Notes under the pieces: model-generated
What the model saw: only the letters and a program-made list of their open reading frames with translations
Database searches by the model: none
What the model was told of the DNA's origin: nothing
Made by a program: the position numbers and the translations under genes
Shown here: piece after piece, positions 17,451 through 31,067 of the stretch
Layout of the letters: every line of letters starts with the position of its first letter
How positions within the stretch are numbered: the first letter of the stretch is position 1
Origin: Thiotrichales bacterium
GTDB taxonomy: Bacteria; Pseudomonadota; Gammaproteobacteria; Beggiatoales; Beggiatoaceae
Reading direction: 5' to 3'
Assembly: GCA_016744475.1 (NCBI GenBank)
Contig: JADGEH010000018.1
Span: 1 to 62,014 of the forward strand
Length of the DNA stretch: 62,014 bases

Positions 17451-17531
17451 TCATTCAATCAAAGCGTTCAAATAGCCCTCTTGCTCAGAAGAGAAAGAGG
17501 CATTTGGCAACGGTGTTATTGACAGCATCCG

Positions 17532-18029
17532 TTAATAAGCGTGTCTATGTTCGCAGACCGCCCATTTTTGTAATAAAGCTTCGCAGGCTGGGCGCAGAAA
17601 ATCGGCTTGAATGCGCATACCCGCTTGACCTAATTGATTCATTTGCTGATTACTAATGGGCAATTCATTGAATCCAAGCTTTTGTACATCTTGAATACAG
17701 GTACCATAAATGATGTGCGAAATGCCGGCCCAATGAATAGCAGAGAAACACATGGGGCACGGCTCGGTGGTGGAATAGATGACGCAATCCGATAAGTCAT
17801 AACGTGCCAGCAGGCGGCTGGCGGCGCGAATTGAGTTGATTTCAGCATGACAAGTCGCATCCTTATCCCGCAATACCGTGTTGTGGGCCGTCACAATCAC
17901 TTCTCCATTGCGCACGATGCAAGCGCCAAACGGCCCTCCATCTCCGGTATGAAGGTTTTCTTCAGCACTTTGAAGGGCTTGCTGCATGGCTGTAGCCAGC
18001 AAGGATGTCTCATTGGTAGGTTGACACAT
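17532..18029 (-). CDS. Cytidine deaminase-family nucleobase deaminase (guanine deaminase-like)
   Basis: 165 residues with the zinc deaminase signature: CHAEINSIRAA (His ligand and catalytic Glu) and TEPCPMCFSAIHWAG (two Cys ligands). The early GDGGPFGACIV motif and overall length resemble the small guanine deaminases (GuaD of Bacillus type) more than tRNA adenosine deaminase TadA. Cytosine deaminase or a related base is an alternative. A good Shine-Dalgarno (GGGGA) precedes the ATG. It lies just upstream of nothing obviously related, and tgt follows on the same strand. Confidence 0.8.
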   Translation of the reverse strand: MCQPTNETSLLATAMQQALQSAEENLHTGDGGPFGACIVRNGEVIVTAHNTVLRDKDATCHAEINSIRAASRLLARYDLSDCVIYSTTEPCPMCFSAIHWAGISHIIYGTCIQDVQKLGFNELPISNQQMNQLGQAGMRIQADFLRPACEALLQKWAVCEHRHAY

Positions 18030-18066
18030 GATAGTCCCCGGTTCTTAAGAAGCTGTTTGTATGAAG

Positions 18067-22547
<4,481 letters not shown>

Positions 22548-22561
22548 AACGGCACAGGGCG

Positions 22562-24481
22562 TTAGACATCCACAAAATACATATTCATATCGCCTTTGCC
22601 TTTGACAAACATAGACCCGCGTGGCGTGATGGAGAATTGATCCTTGACCAGTTCATAGGTGGTTTGTGAAATATTGATACGCATCGGTTCGGAATTCGAT
22701 TCCATACGTGAAGCGGTGTTAATAGAATCTCCAAAGACATCGTAAATATATTTTTTCACACCGACCACGCCGCCCACCACAGAACCTGTGTGAATGCCAA
22801 TGCGGATGCGCCATTGTATGTCGGAGCGTTGATTGCGCTCGTTCATATATTGAATGATTTCCGTCGCTGAGCGCACGATGTTTTGTGCATGATGGGGATC
22901 AGGTGTTGGCATACCGCACACGCATAAATAGGCATCACCAATGGTTTTGACGCGCTCGCATTGATGGCTTTCAACAATATTGTCAAACGCGGTAAAAATA
23001 TCATTGAGTTCATCAATGAGAAACTTAGGTTCTAATTGTGAAGACATATCGGTAAAACCTACTACATCCGAAAAATACACCGTGACATTTTCAAAGGATT
23101 CGGGTTCTGTCTTACCGGTTTCTTTCAAATCATTGGCGACTCGTAGGGGCAAAATATTTAATAACAATTGATCCGACTTTTCTTTTTCTAAGCTGATGAG
23201 GTTATTAGCTTCTTCTAATTTCTGATTGGTTTTTTTCTCAAACCGATAGCGGTTAAACATCACAAAGGCCAAAATCACAATAAAAAACAAGCCTCCCATC
23301 AAAGAATTACGCAATAAAGCTTGTTGGTTTAAGGCTAACTGCTGCAATGCAATTTGTTGTTCTTTTTTCTCTGTTTCATATTTAGTTTGCATATCCGCAA
23401 TGGCTTCTTGGCTTTGTTCATTGAGAATACTGTCTTTCACTTCGGTGGACAATTTATAATAAGCCAGTGCAGCATGAAAATCATTTTGTGCAGCATATAG
23501 TTTTGAGAACAATTCATAGTTTTCACGCACCAACTCTTTAGAATCTGTTTCTGTGGCTAACTGTAAAGCGTGAATTAAATAAGGCGTGGCGGCATCAAAA
23601 TCTTTTTTGAGGTTATATAAATCAGCAATGTTATTAGAAATATTCGCCACTTCATATTTATCCCCTAATTTTTCACGCATTTGGATGGCTTGTTCAAAAT
23701 AACTTAAAGCTTCATCGTATTGCTTCAGTCCTTTAAAGGCTAAACCCACATTATTTAAGGATTTAGCAATACCTTCAGCATCATTGATTGCGCGGCGAAT
23801 GTCTAAAGACTTCATGTAATTTTCTAAAGCTTCTTTAAACTTGCCAGAAAAATAATGCACAATACCGATATTATTTAAAGAATCTGCAATGCCTTCTTTA
23901 TCATCCAAAGCTTCACGTAATTCTAAAGCACGATGATGATGTTCTAAGGCTACCGTATAATTGCCCAGCAAATCATTAATGATACCGAGTTGATGCACGG
24001 CATCTGCAATCAAAGCATTATCGTTTAATGCTTCAGCCCGTTTTAAGGCATCATAGCATTGCGTTAAGGCTTTATCGTAATCGCCCATACGCCAATATAC
24101 ATTGCCTAATTCAAGCTGGGTGCTGACTATTTTAGATTCATTGTTTAATGCTTTCCAATGCTCTAAGGCTTCTTCATACAAAGGTTGGGCTTTTGCAAAA
24201 TCACCTGTTTGTGTGCGCAACTGCGCTTGCATACCCGCAGCTTCGGCGGCATGGGTGAAATCTTGTATTTGGGTAGCCAGATGCTTAGCCTGCAAAGCAT
24301 AAGTTTCAGCCTGTTCTGCATCGCTGTATTGGAGCGTGTTAGCAAGCTTAAGTAATAAAACGGGTTTGTCGGTATCCTTCGCATTGACCAATTGTTGTTG
24401 TAGGCTATCCAGCGTTTGCTCGGCCTGAACCTGCCAACTGGTGCAACAATATATGACAATGAGGAGTAAGTATCGCATCAT
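22562..24481 (-). CDS. TPR-class III adenylate cyclase
   Basis: 639 residues. A signal segment (YLLLIVIYCCTSWQVQA) leads into about seven tetratricopeptide repeats (30-330) likely in the periplasm, then a coiled coil, one membrane helix (about 392-412, GGLFFIVILAFVMF) and a cytoplasmic class III cyclase domain (about 445-635). Metal-binding Asp residues are in VYFSDVVGFT and KTIGDAYL. The purine-selecting pair is Lys (RVKTIGDAY) and Asp (YDVFGDSIN), which points to ATP rather than GTP. ASRMES completes the site. It likely makes cAMP in response to a periplasmic signal. It lies 14 bases upstream of the hybrid kinase gene. Confidence 0.88.
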   Translation of the reverse strand: MMRYLLLIVIYCCTSWQVQAEQTLDSLQQQLVNAKDTDKPVLLLKLANTLQYSDAEQAETYALQAKHLATQIQDFTHAAEAAGMQAQLRTQTGDFAKAQPLYEEALEHWKALNNESKIVSTQLELGNVYWRMGDYDKALTQCYDALKRAEALNDNALIADAVHQLGIINDLLGNYTVALEHHHRALELREALDDKEGIADSLNNIGIVHYFSGKFKEALENYMKSLDIRRAINDAEGIAKSLNNVGLAFKGLKQYDEALSYFEQAIQMREKLGDKYEVANISNNIADLYNLKKDFDAATPYLIHALQLATETDSKELVRENYELFSKLYAAQNDFHAALAYYKLSTEVKDSILNEQSQEAIADMQTKYETEKKEQQIALQQLALNQQALLRNSLMGGLFFIVILAFVMFNRYRFEKKTNQKLEEANNLISLEKEKSDQLLLNILPLRVANDLKETGKTEPESFENVTVYFSDVVGFTDMSSQLEPKFLIDELNDIFTAFDNIVESHQCERVKTIGDAYLCVCGMPTPDPHHAQNIVRSATEIIQYMNERNQRSDIQWRIRIGIHTGSVVGGVVGVKKYIYDVFGDSINTASRMESNSEPMRINISQTTYELVKDQFSITPRGSMFVKGKGDMNMYFVDV

Positions 24482-24738
24482 GAGGTTTGGTCTATTCCTG
24501 ACTAACGGAGTAGGTGTTTATAGAGGTATGAAGGCTTATCTGCAAAGTACTCACGGAGTTCCAGTTTTTCTGATTTCGGGGAGGGAGGCAAGATGACTGT
24601 GGGTCGCCAAAAAACAAAAAATGGACTCGTCAATGAGGGACTTTAGGTAACGATTTTCCCTCTTTGTATAAACGCTAAAACCAGCATTATACTGAAATGC
24701 TGATATGACACAGAAGCTTCTTTTAGGATGAAAGAAAT

Positions 24739-25401
24739 ATGAAAACATTTAATAGGCGATATTTAAGTATCATTTTAGCTTTATTGGGCATGATCATCAT
24801 GGTGATGCTCATTCAGTCTTTATCTACACCGCCCGCTTCCCCTCCACCCGTTGCGGGGCTGGTCTGGCCCAAACCCAAGCCTGTGCCTGCTTTCAAATTG
24901 CTCGATCACAACAACGAAGAGTTTGATTTACAACGCTTTAAAGGGCAGTGGTCATTATTGTTTTTCGGCTATACCCAATGTCCTGATATTTGTCCTATCA
25001 CCTTAACGGTACTGCAAGGCGTTAAACAATATTTACAACAACAGCCCGAACGCAGCCATGATACTCAATATGTGTTTGTGTCTGTTGATCCGCAACGTGA
25101 CGATGCGATTAAGCTCAAAGGCTATGTTGAATATTTTGATCCAGAATTTTTAGGTGTGACAGGCGATGCCTTTGAGATCAGTGAATTAGCGCGGCATTTA
25201 GGTATTATTTATAGGCAAGTAAAACAATCTGGCACAGCAGATGACCATTATTTAATTAATCATTCTTCCGCCATATTATTGATTGATCCTAAAGGTTTTC
25301 TGGTCGGTGTGTTTACCGCACCACATGAACCTGAAGCGCTCGCTAAACACTACTTGGAGATGCGAGAATTTTTAGAACATGCGAGTACAACAACACCATG
25401 A
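24739..25401 (+). CDS. SCO1/SenC-family copper chaperone
   Basis: 220 residues. One N-terminal membrane helix (about 9-28) anchors a periplasmic thioredoxin-fold domain. The copper site is Cys81 and Cys85 (TQCPDICPIT) with His175 (LINHSSAILLID). SCO proteins load copper into the CuA centre of cytochrome oxidase or act as thiol reductases. No oxidase genes are near. It overlaps the next gene by four bases (ATGA), so the two proteins are made together. The upstream 257-base gap is divergent from the cyclase gene and probably holds both promoters. Confidence 0.92.
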   Translation: MKTFNRRYLSIILALLGMIIMVMLIQSLSTPPASPPPVAGLVWPKPKPVPAFKLLDHNNEEFDLQRFKGQWSLLFFGYTQCPDICPITLTVLQGVKQYLQQQPERSHDTQYVFVSVDPQRDDAIKLKGYVEYFDPEFLGVTGDAFEISELARHLGIIYRQVKQSGTADDHYLINHSSAILLIDPKGFLVGVFTAPHEPEALAKHYLEMREFLEHASTTTP

Positions 25402-26423
25402 CATGTCGCTTTAACCGATTGAATAAACATATAAAATATCTGTTTCATCTGGTTTTTATAGGCTTGTTTCTCAGCCCTGTGGTAGGGCATAGTGTGTCTA
25501 GTATCCAACAGGTGTTATCGGATAAATACAAGGTGGGCGACACCTTTATGCAAGTGCGTTTGCGCGGCACTGTACGCATTCCGTTTCAACGCATTGATGG
25601 TTTTAAGGTGACAGAACTCTCGGCTTTAGCCTGGGATGAGGATGAGCAGATATTGTATGCGCTCAATGATCGCAGCACTTTTTATCATCTTGCGGTCACG
25701 TTGGATCATCATCGTTTACAAACAGTCACCGTGCTTAAGGCGCTTAAACTATTGGATTCAAAAGGCCATCCTTTAAAACCTGGGGTGCGTGACAGCGAAG
25801 GCTTATTCTTGCGCAAAGCTCACAATGGACAGGCGGGCGATACCGAGCTAGTCATCTCATTTGAAGGGCAGCCGCGCATTCAGCGTCACACGCCGCAAGG
25901 CCCATTTTTAGGCGCTATTCCACTGCCTGCGGTATTGCGGGATAAGGCGCATTACCGCGATGCTTCCAAAAGCTTGGAATCCGTGACTGAGCATCCACAA
26001 TATGGCGTATTGACAGCGCCTGAATGGCCTTTAAAAAACGTGGGCAAACATCGCACGCGGGTCTATGCCCTATCAGGAGAATTCTGGGAATGGGACGCTT
26101 ATCCCGCTCCCAATAGCGCTGTCGTAGCTTTGGAAATGCTTGATCAGCAACGTTTATGGGTATTAGAACGCGCCTTTAGCGCCGTTTGGCGACCCTTGAT
26201 CATCAGCCTGCGCGAAGTGCAACTCACGCCTCACTGCATGAATGGTCAAGGCGATTGTGCCGTACAACAGTTATTTGCTTTGGATAATAGCCAGGGCTGG
26301 CTGATTGATAATTTTGAAGGACTCACGCAGCATCAAGAGCGCTTTTTCTTTATGGTGAGTGATGATAATGAAAGCGGTTTACAGCGTACATTATTGAGTT
26401 ATTTTGAATTACTTGCGCAATAG
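25398..26423 (+). CDS. Esterase-like activity of phytase family protein, exported
   Basis: 341 residues. A signal peptide (about 12-34, LFHLVFIGLFLSPVVGHSV) precedes a beta-propeller-like domain with the phytase-like signatures ELSALAWDEDEQILYALNDR and DSEGLFLR, FEGQPRIQRHTPQG, and SLESVTEHP, matching the PF13449-type family. The biochemical substrate of this family is unsettled (phosphoester or ester). Translational coupling to the SCO1 gene is notable. The stop codon abuts a repeat element directly (26424). Confidence 0.75.
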   Translation: MTCRFNRLNKHIKYLFHLVFIGLFLSPVVGHSVSSIQQVLSDKYKVGDTFMQVRLRGTVRIPFQRIDGFKVTELSALAWDEDEQILYALNDRSTFYHLAVTLDHHRLQTVTVLKALKLLDSKGHPLKPGVRDSEGLFLRKAHNGQAGDTELVISFEGQPRIQRHTPQGPFLGAIPLPAVLRDKAHYRDASKSLESVTEHPQYGVLTAPEWPLKNVGKHRTRVYALSGEFWEWDAYPAPNSAVVALEMLDQQRLWVLERAFSAVWRPLIISLREVQLTPHCMNGQGDCAVQQLFALDNSQGWLIDNFEGLTQHQERFFFMVSDDNESGLQRTLLSYFELLAQ

Positions 26424-26573
26424 TAGACTTGTCCAGGCTTAAGACACCGACTGCAAAACAGCGGATATGGGCGGTTTTCCTCGTTCATTCTCGTTAAATA
26501 GAATCACTATTCGCTTCAAAAAACCGTTCAATCCCGCTGCTTTTCGTATAGGCTCTAAGCCTGGACAAGTCTA
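26424..26573. repeat. TA-flanked palindromic element, type C
   Basis: 150 bp with perfect 18-bp terminal inverted repeats: TAGACTTGTCCAGGCTTA on the left and its reverse complement on the right. Just inside the right end is TTCGTATAGGCTCT, the terminus of the type-B elements. The middle shares TCGTTAAATA and CTATTCGC motifs with types A and B. It starts at the base after the stop codon of the phytase-like gene. Confidence 0.9.
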
Positions 26574-26612
26574 GTGAGCGGATGTGTCACTCAGGTTTTT
26601 TTTTGCATCTAT

Positions 26613-26629
26613 ACTTTACAATGTAAAGT
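26613..26629. promoter_or_regulatory. Operator palindrome upstream of the membrane protein-regulator pair
   Basis: ACTTTACAATGTAAAGT: two 7-bp arms around AAT, 54 bases before the ATG at 26684. It is the only clear palindrome in this promoter and probably binds the winged-helix protein encoded at 27279, giving autoregulation. Confidence 0.55.
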
Positions 26630-26683
26630 TATTTGCTAAGCTAGACTCTATTCATGTTTTTGATTACTTGTTAAGGAATCGCC

Positions 26684-27289
26684 ATGCAAGACCTTGAAAA
26701 AGCCCTCAGCCATTTGGCTGATATTCATTCGCAACTGTCTCGGACTGAACATTATCGCGGCTTACATAGCTTTCCCATTGCTTTAACAGGGATCAGCGGT
26801 GTGTTAGCAGCGGCTTTGCAGCCCTGGCTATTAGAGGGTGATCCAGTGTGGTTTGTCTTCTACTGGTCTACGGTGGCCATACTGAATACCAGCTTTGTGG
26901 GACTGGGTTTGGGATTTGAATATTTACGCAGCCACACGGCGTTTGAGCGGCGCAAAACTCATGCAGTCTTGTTGCAATTTATGCCCGCATTGTTGGCGGG
27001 CTTGCTCCTGACTGTGGTGGCTTTGCAATGGCAAGAGACGGTGTTGTTGCAATGTTTACCGGGCTTATGGGCTTTGTTATTTAGCTTAGGTGTCTTTGCT
27101 TGCCGTCCGTTTTTTCCCCAGCATTTGTTTTGGTTAGGCTTGTTTTATTTGCTCGCAGCGGCGGTTTTGTTAAGCATGGCACCGAGCGGCTACAGCCTGC
27201 ATCCTTGGGGCATGGGTTTAACTTTTGGGGTGGGACAATTATTAGCCGCATTACTGATTTATTGGGAGATTGAACGTCATGAACAATAA
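26684..27289 (+). CDS. Six-helix membrane protein paired with a winged-helix regulator
   Basis: 201 residues with about six hydrophobic helices (30-50, 57-85, 96-118, 122-143, 148-167, 174-195) and a short N-terminal amphipathic region with HSQLSRTEHYRG. I recognise no transporter signature. It overlaps by 11 bases with a small winged-helix gene, an arrangement common for membrane sensors or stress proteins controlled by their own regulator. A ribosome site (AAGGA) and the palindrome at 26613-26629 lie upstream. Function unknown. Confidence 0.7.
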   Translation: MQDLEKALSHLADIHSQLSRTEHYRGLHSFPIALTGISGVLAAALQPWLLEGDPVWFVFYWSTVAILNTSFVGLGLGFEYLRSHTAFERRKTHAVLLQFMPALLAGLLLTVVALQWQETVLLQCLPGLWALLFSLGVFACRPFFPQHLFWLGLFYLLAAAVLLSMAPSGYSLHPWGMGLTFGVGQLLAALLIYWEIERHEQ

Positions 27290-27662
27290 AACCGATCCTG
27301 AGCACAAAGGCCGTTATGCCTACGAGGGCTTGGAGCGGGTGATTCATGAGAAAGCCCGTCTCGGCATTTTGACTTCGCTATTGACGCGCCCTGAAGGTTT
27401 GTTATTTGGCGAGTTGCGTGAGCAGGTGAATTTGACCGATGGCAATCTCAGTCGTCATTTGAAATTACTACAAGAAGAAGGGTTGGTGGAAATTCATAAA
27501 GCTTTTGTGAAAAACCGTCCGCAAACCACTTGTTGTTTAACCGTCAGCGGACGCGAGCGTTTTATGGCGTATTTGCAGGCTTTAGAACAGGTGATTCAAG
27601 ATACGAAAAACGCGACAAAAAAAACCGGGCTAGATGAATCAGAAGTTTGGAAAACGGTATAA
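27279..27662 (+). CDS. Winged-helix transcriptional regulator
   Basis: 127 residues from the ATG at 27279 (GGGAG upstream). A TTG at 27270 is in frame but less likely. The ArsR/MarR-like DNA-binding fold of the PF13601 type is clear: RLGILTSLLTRPEGLLFGEL, then VNLTDGNLSRHLKLLQEEG (recognition helix) and a wing. No cysteine pair or other metal site is seen. It overlaps the membrane protein gene and probably represses that operon at the palindrome 26613-26629. Confidence 0.8.
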   Translation: MNNKTDPEHKGRYAYEGLERVIHEKARLGILTSLLTRPEGLLFGELREQVNLTDGNLSRHLKLLQEEGLVEIHKAFVKNRPQTTCCLTVSGRERFMAYLQALEQVIQDTKNATKKTGLDESEVWKTV

Positions 27663-27675
27663 CAGGAGACTTGAG

Positions 27676-28029
27676 ATGCACACATTAAGCGCTCGCAGTG
27701 CCTTACCTCCCGCTATCTTTGTCTTAGAGCCTATACGAAAATGGGATAATCGGCTGCAAATCCGCCCTTTTGGTCAGATTTTCCGCTTTTTTTCGTTAAA
27801 TAGCCCGCTATTCGCCTTAAAAAACCGAAAAATCAGCCTCAAAATGGCGAATTTTCGCTTCGATTCCCCATCTTCGTATAGGCTCTTACCCTCCGCAGAA
27901 AAACCGCGTGCGGCGATGCCTGTGTACATACAGTGGTGCGGACTGTCTGGACATCGCTTGCAGCCTTATGGCTTGACGCGACAAAAGCGTTTTGCTGATT
28001 GGTTGGCGGGTAAAGACGGTTTGCAATAG
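27676..28029 (+). CDS. Small ORF carrying an in-frame repeat element
   Basis: 117 codons from an ATG with AGGAGA eight bases upstream, 13 bases after the regulator gene. Codons 1-17 (MHTLSARSALPPAIFV) and the last ~46 (from LPSAEKPRAA to LAGKDGLQ) are host sequence. The centre (about residues 18-71) is encoded by the complete type-B element at 27724-27888. Element plus TA duplication is 162 bp, exactly 54 codons, so the frame survives. Without the insert the product would be ~63 residues. I recognise no family, and the protein may not be functional. The ribosome site and position argue that the host ORF was real. Confidence 0.4.
   Translation: MHTLSARSALPPAIFVLEPIRKWDNRLQIRPFGQIFRFFSLNSPLFALKNRKISLKMANFRFDSPSSYRLLPSAEKPRAAMPVYIQWCGLSGHRLQPYGLTRQKRFADWLAGKDGLQ
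27724..27888. repeat. Complete type-B palindromic element
   Basis: Ends read TAGAGCCTATACGAA and TTCGTATAGGCTCTTA as inverted repeats. The interior (CCGCTTTTTTTCGTTAAATA, then ATTCGCC and AAAAAACCGAAAAA) is shared with type A copies at 38860 and 36893. It lies within the ORF 27676-28029. Confidence 0.9.
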
Positions 28030-28033
28030 CTGA

Positions 28034-30148
28034 CTATTCTGTTGCGTCAGTTTTAGAGGCTTCTGTTACGTCGGCTTTAGAGTTTTCTACAGAAAAGGCT
28101 TCGGTATCTTGGTGTTTGATTAAAGGTACCATCGTATTGCCAAGACCCACCAGTGAGCCGGTGTAATACAACGCCATGCTGGAGGCCAGTCCCACATGGA
28201 GTAAATACACACTAGAAATATTGATGGCACCGGGCACAATACTGAAGACGAAATTGCTGTGCATGGTCTCTTCAAATTCATCAGACATCTGGAATAAGTC
28301 ATCCAGTGAATTGAGCGTGCTATCCATGAAAATCACTTGTGCGGTGTCTGTGGCAGCGGTGGATGCGCCTTTTAGCGAGATAGAAATTTGCGCGGATTTC
28401 AAGGCGATAGCATCGTTGATGCCGTCACCGACAAAGCAGACAAACCGGCCTTGCTGGCGCAATTGCTTGACTAAATCCGCTTTGTGTTCAGGCAAGGTTT
28501 CCGCAAAATAATCCGTAATGCCCAGTTGTTCTGCCATGTTGCGTGTGGGTTCTGTATGGTCGCCGGACATAATGTAAATATTAATGCCGCGTTTTTGTAA
28601 GGCTTGCACCATTTTCGGCACTTCAGGACGTAACCTGGGCTGCATTTCTAATACTCCCTCTAGCACCCCATCGATCCCGATATAGACCAAAGAATGTCCA
28701 ATGGCTTGCGCTTGCTGCTGGATATTCGCTACAGATTCACGGGAAAAAACCACCTGCTCTTGGCGCATAAAGCGTTCGCTGCCCACGCAAATGGTTTTTT
28801 CTGCCAAGCGCACTTTGATGCCGTAGCCCATCTCATAATGGGCTTGTGAATGCTGGGGTACATCTAAGCCTCTGGCTGTCGCCGTATCAAGAATAGCTTG
28901 TGCCACGGGATGCGGTTGACGGTGTTCAGCCGCCGCCGCATAAGTCAGTAAGGTATCTTCGTCATACGTTCCGAATAAATGGATAGCGCCTAAATAGGGT
29001 TGTTCTAGCGTTAAAGTGCCCGTTTTATCAAAGACCACCGTATCGACTTGTTGCAAAGATTCCAGCACCCGCCCATCTTTAATCAAAATACCTTTGCGCG
29101 ATAAGGTTTGTAGATAATGCAGCACACTCAAAGGGCCAAACAAAATCATGCGATAACCTAATCCTGACCAGAGAATCGCTAAAGCTGAAACAGGGCCGAG
29201 GGCGACAAAGGTCACGGCACTGGTGCCCAACTCTAATGGTAAAAACTCATCCGCAATTTTTTGTCCACGCGCCATCAGTTCTTCTTTGTAATGCTGGGTT
29301 TGATTTAAGGCATGACCAATTTGTGCGGCGACCGTCTCCTCGCCTGCGGTTTCGACCGTAATGGTGATGCGGCCTGACAATAAGACCGTGGCGGCAAACA
29401 CTTTATCCCCCGGCATTCGTTCTATAGGTTGGCTTTCTCCGGTCAGAATTTGTTGGTCTACATAGGCCTCTCCCGTGAGGATGAGACCATCGACAGGAAT
29501 GGTTTCTCCCGCATTGACGATGACCGTATTGCCCGCTTGTACGGTTTGAAATTCAACTTGGATTTCTACGCCGTTCTTTTCTAACCACACATGAGAGGGA
29601 TGATTAGCAAATACATTAATCAGTTGTTCTTCTAGGCTGTCTTCAGCTTTCTTAACGATTTTAGCCATGACAAACAACAAGATGCTGCCCAGCGTCATGA
29701 GCAACAAATGACCCGTGACAATCATGCCAAAGCCCACAATGACATTGAGCAAATAAGCACTGAGATAATGACCGCGTTTAAAATCACGCGCTAAAAAGCC
29801 AAAAATATCGCGTAGTAAATACACGATGCCCGCAATGGCAGGAATGAATAACAAGGGATAGCTGCTAGCCAATAAAGATACACCTAAAGTAGCCCCGCCC
29901 ACCATTAAACCGCGATTGAGTGCTTGTTTTTCTTTATCCGCAGCGGCTTTACGTTCAGGGTCTAAGCTCTCTTCTAGTGCTTGACGTTCATTGGCAAATA
30001 ATGAGTTTTTCAGATCATGAAAGAGTTTTTTAGCGCTGAATTTAGGTTTAGAAACATTGGCAGATGGAGGATCAGAAGATTCTTCTGGATTTTTGTTTTT
30101 CAGCCAATAAGCGCTGGCACCACTAATCAATGCAAGTTCTAGCAACAT
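28034..30148 (-). CDS. P1B-like metal ATPase lacking CPx motif and HMA domain
   Basis: 704 residues with P-type ATPase core motifs: TGES (236-239), phosphorylated Asp374 in DKTGTLT, HP (QPHPVAQAI), MSGDHT and GDGINDA. Layout (two helices before the actuator domain, HP locus) matches heavy-metal P1B pumps. However the transmembrane metal motif, normally CPC or SPC, is FGP at 337-339 (ILFGPLSVLHYLQT). There is no N-terminal Cys-x-x-Cys HMA domain, but a charged 90-residue leader instead. The transported ion is therefore uncertain. AGGAGAGG precedes the ATG. The upstream genes on the same strand encode two paralogous membrane proteins. Confidence 0.8.
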   Translation of the reverse strand: MLLELALISGASAYWLKNKNPEESSDPPSANVSKPKFSAKKLFHDLKNSLFANERQALEESLDPERKAAADKEKQALNRGLMVGGATLGVSLLASSYPLLFIPAIAGIVYLLRDIFGFLARDFKRGHYLSAYLLNVIVGFGMIVTGHLLLMTLGSILLFVMAKIVKKAEDSLEEQLINVFANHPSHVWLEKNGVEIQVEFQTVQAGNTVIVNAGETIPVDGLILTGEAYVDQQILTGESQPIERMPGDKVFAATVLLSGRITITVETAGEETVAAQIGHALNQTQHYKEELMARGQKIADEFLPLELGTSAVTFVALGPVSALAILWSGLGYRMILFGPLSVLHYLQTLSRKGILIKDGRVLESLQQVDTVVFDKTGTLTLEQPYLGAIHLFGTYDEDTLLTYAAAAEHRQPHPVAQAILDTATARGLDVPQHSQAHYEMGYGIKVRLAEKTICVGSERFMRQEQVVFSRESVANIQQQAQAIGHSLVYIGIDGVLEGVLEMQPRLRPEVPKMVQALQKRGINIYIMSGDHTEPTRNMAEQLGITDYFAETLPEHKADLVKQLRQQGRFVCFVGDGINDAIALKSAQISISLKGASTAATDTAQVIFMDSTLNSLDDLFQMSDEFEETMHSNFVFSIVPGAINISSVYLLHVGLASSMALYYTGSLVGLGNTMVPLIKHQDTEAFSVENSKADVTEASKTDATE

Positions 30149-30195
30149 GATAAGCCTCTCCTTCTAGCGTATTCAGACAATGCTGAGTAGCGTCT

Positions 30196-30933
30196 TTAAG
30201 GTTGTCTAAAGTGTGCTAACTGCATTAGCCAGCGCCAATAGCTTACAATATACTGTTTTAATTGTTGTGCATAATCAATGGCATATTGTTTTAGCTTGAG
30301 CACTAAAGTTTTCGTTCCAAAACCCAAACCTAAAGCCATCAAAAACATCGCACTACCACTATAGCTGGTGGGTGGGTTCGCAGAGAAGGGTTTGAGCATT
30401 AATGCTCCTGCTAAAGCCCCCAGTCCCAGCGCTATCAATAAGTAAAAGTTGACATAACGTGGTGTGGCATACGGACTATGCCAAGTTTGGGCGCGGGCTA
30501 GTTTTGGCATAAAGTAAAAACAAGCCCCTAGCAGACTAAACATCATGGGTAATAAAAAAAATTGCAATGAACTCAGTACTGTGTCGTGCAAAAATATATC
30601 GGGTAAAAAGAATTGCTTAATCTCTATATGAGCTTCTTGGCGTTGTTGGCCTAAGATTTTTTGTTCTTCTAAAGCTTTTAAGCGAGCATCATAATGAAAT
30701 GTGCCTTTAGCTTGTTCTAAGTTATCCAGTTTTTTGTTTTTTAAGTATTTTTCAATCGTGGTGTCAACTTTTTGGTGATACTCCATTAGGCGATATTCTG
30801 CATTTAAAAAATGAACGGCTGAAGTCCATATGAATAATAAAGAAAGAATAGACAAAGAGAGGATAAGAACAAGATAACGTAATTGTTCTAAGGTGGCAGA
30901 CACGGATAAGTACTTTAAAAAATAATGCTTCAT
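30196..30933 (-). CDS. Four-helix membrane protein, paralogue of the 31068-33029 gene
   Basis: 245 residues. One helix near the N-terminus (about 18-38), a ~75-residue extracytoplasmic helical segment, then three helices at about 121-142 (FFLLPMMFSLLGACFYFMP), 165-182 (LLIALGLGALAGALML) and 193-210. The first of the three has the same FLP-x-x-LLGAC-Y pattern as the neighbouring 653-residue protein, and the rest aligns in order (LALG.L.G....KP then a GxG-type helix). No known family recognised. It lies between that gene and the P-type ATPase, all on one strand. Confidence 0.7.
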   Translation of the reverse strand: MKHYFLKYLSVSATLEQLRYLVLILSLSILSLLFIWTSAVHFLNAEYRLMEYHQKVDTTIEKYLKNKKLDNLEQAKGTFHYDARLKALEEQKILGQQRQEAHIEIKQFFLPDIFLHDTVLSSLQFFLLPMMFSLLGACFYFMPKLARAQTWHSPYATPRYVNFYLLIALGLGALAGALMLKPFSANPPTSYSGSAMFLMALGLGFGTKTLVLKLKQYAIDYAQQLKQYIVSYWRWLMQLAHFRQP

Positions 30934-31006
30934 TTGGATATTTGAATCGGCATGGACAAACGTGAATAAAGCCAGGTCATTTCTGGTTCAGTCGCTTTAA
31001 GAAGCG

Positions 31007-31040
31007 GCGGTGGGTCAACCGATAACAATTGACCCACCGC
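31007..31040 (-). terminator. Strong hairpin between the two membrane protein genes
   Basis: GCGGTGGGTCAA and TTGACCCACCGC form a perfect 12-bp stem with a ten-base loop, 27 bases after the 653-residue gene ends. No T-run follows on the minus strand, so it may attenuate or stabilise RNA rather than terminate fully. Confidence 0.5.
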
Positions 31041-31067
31041 TGTTACAACACCTCAATCATCTCATGA

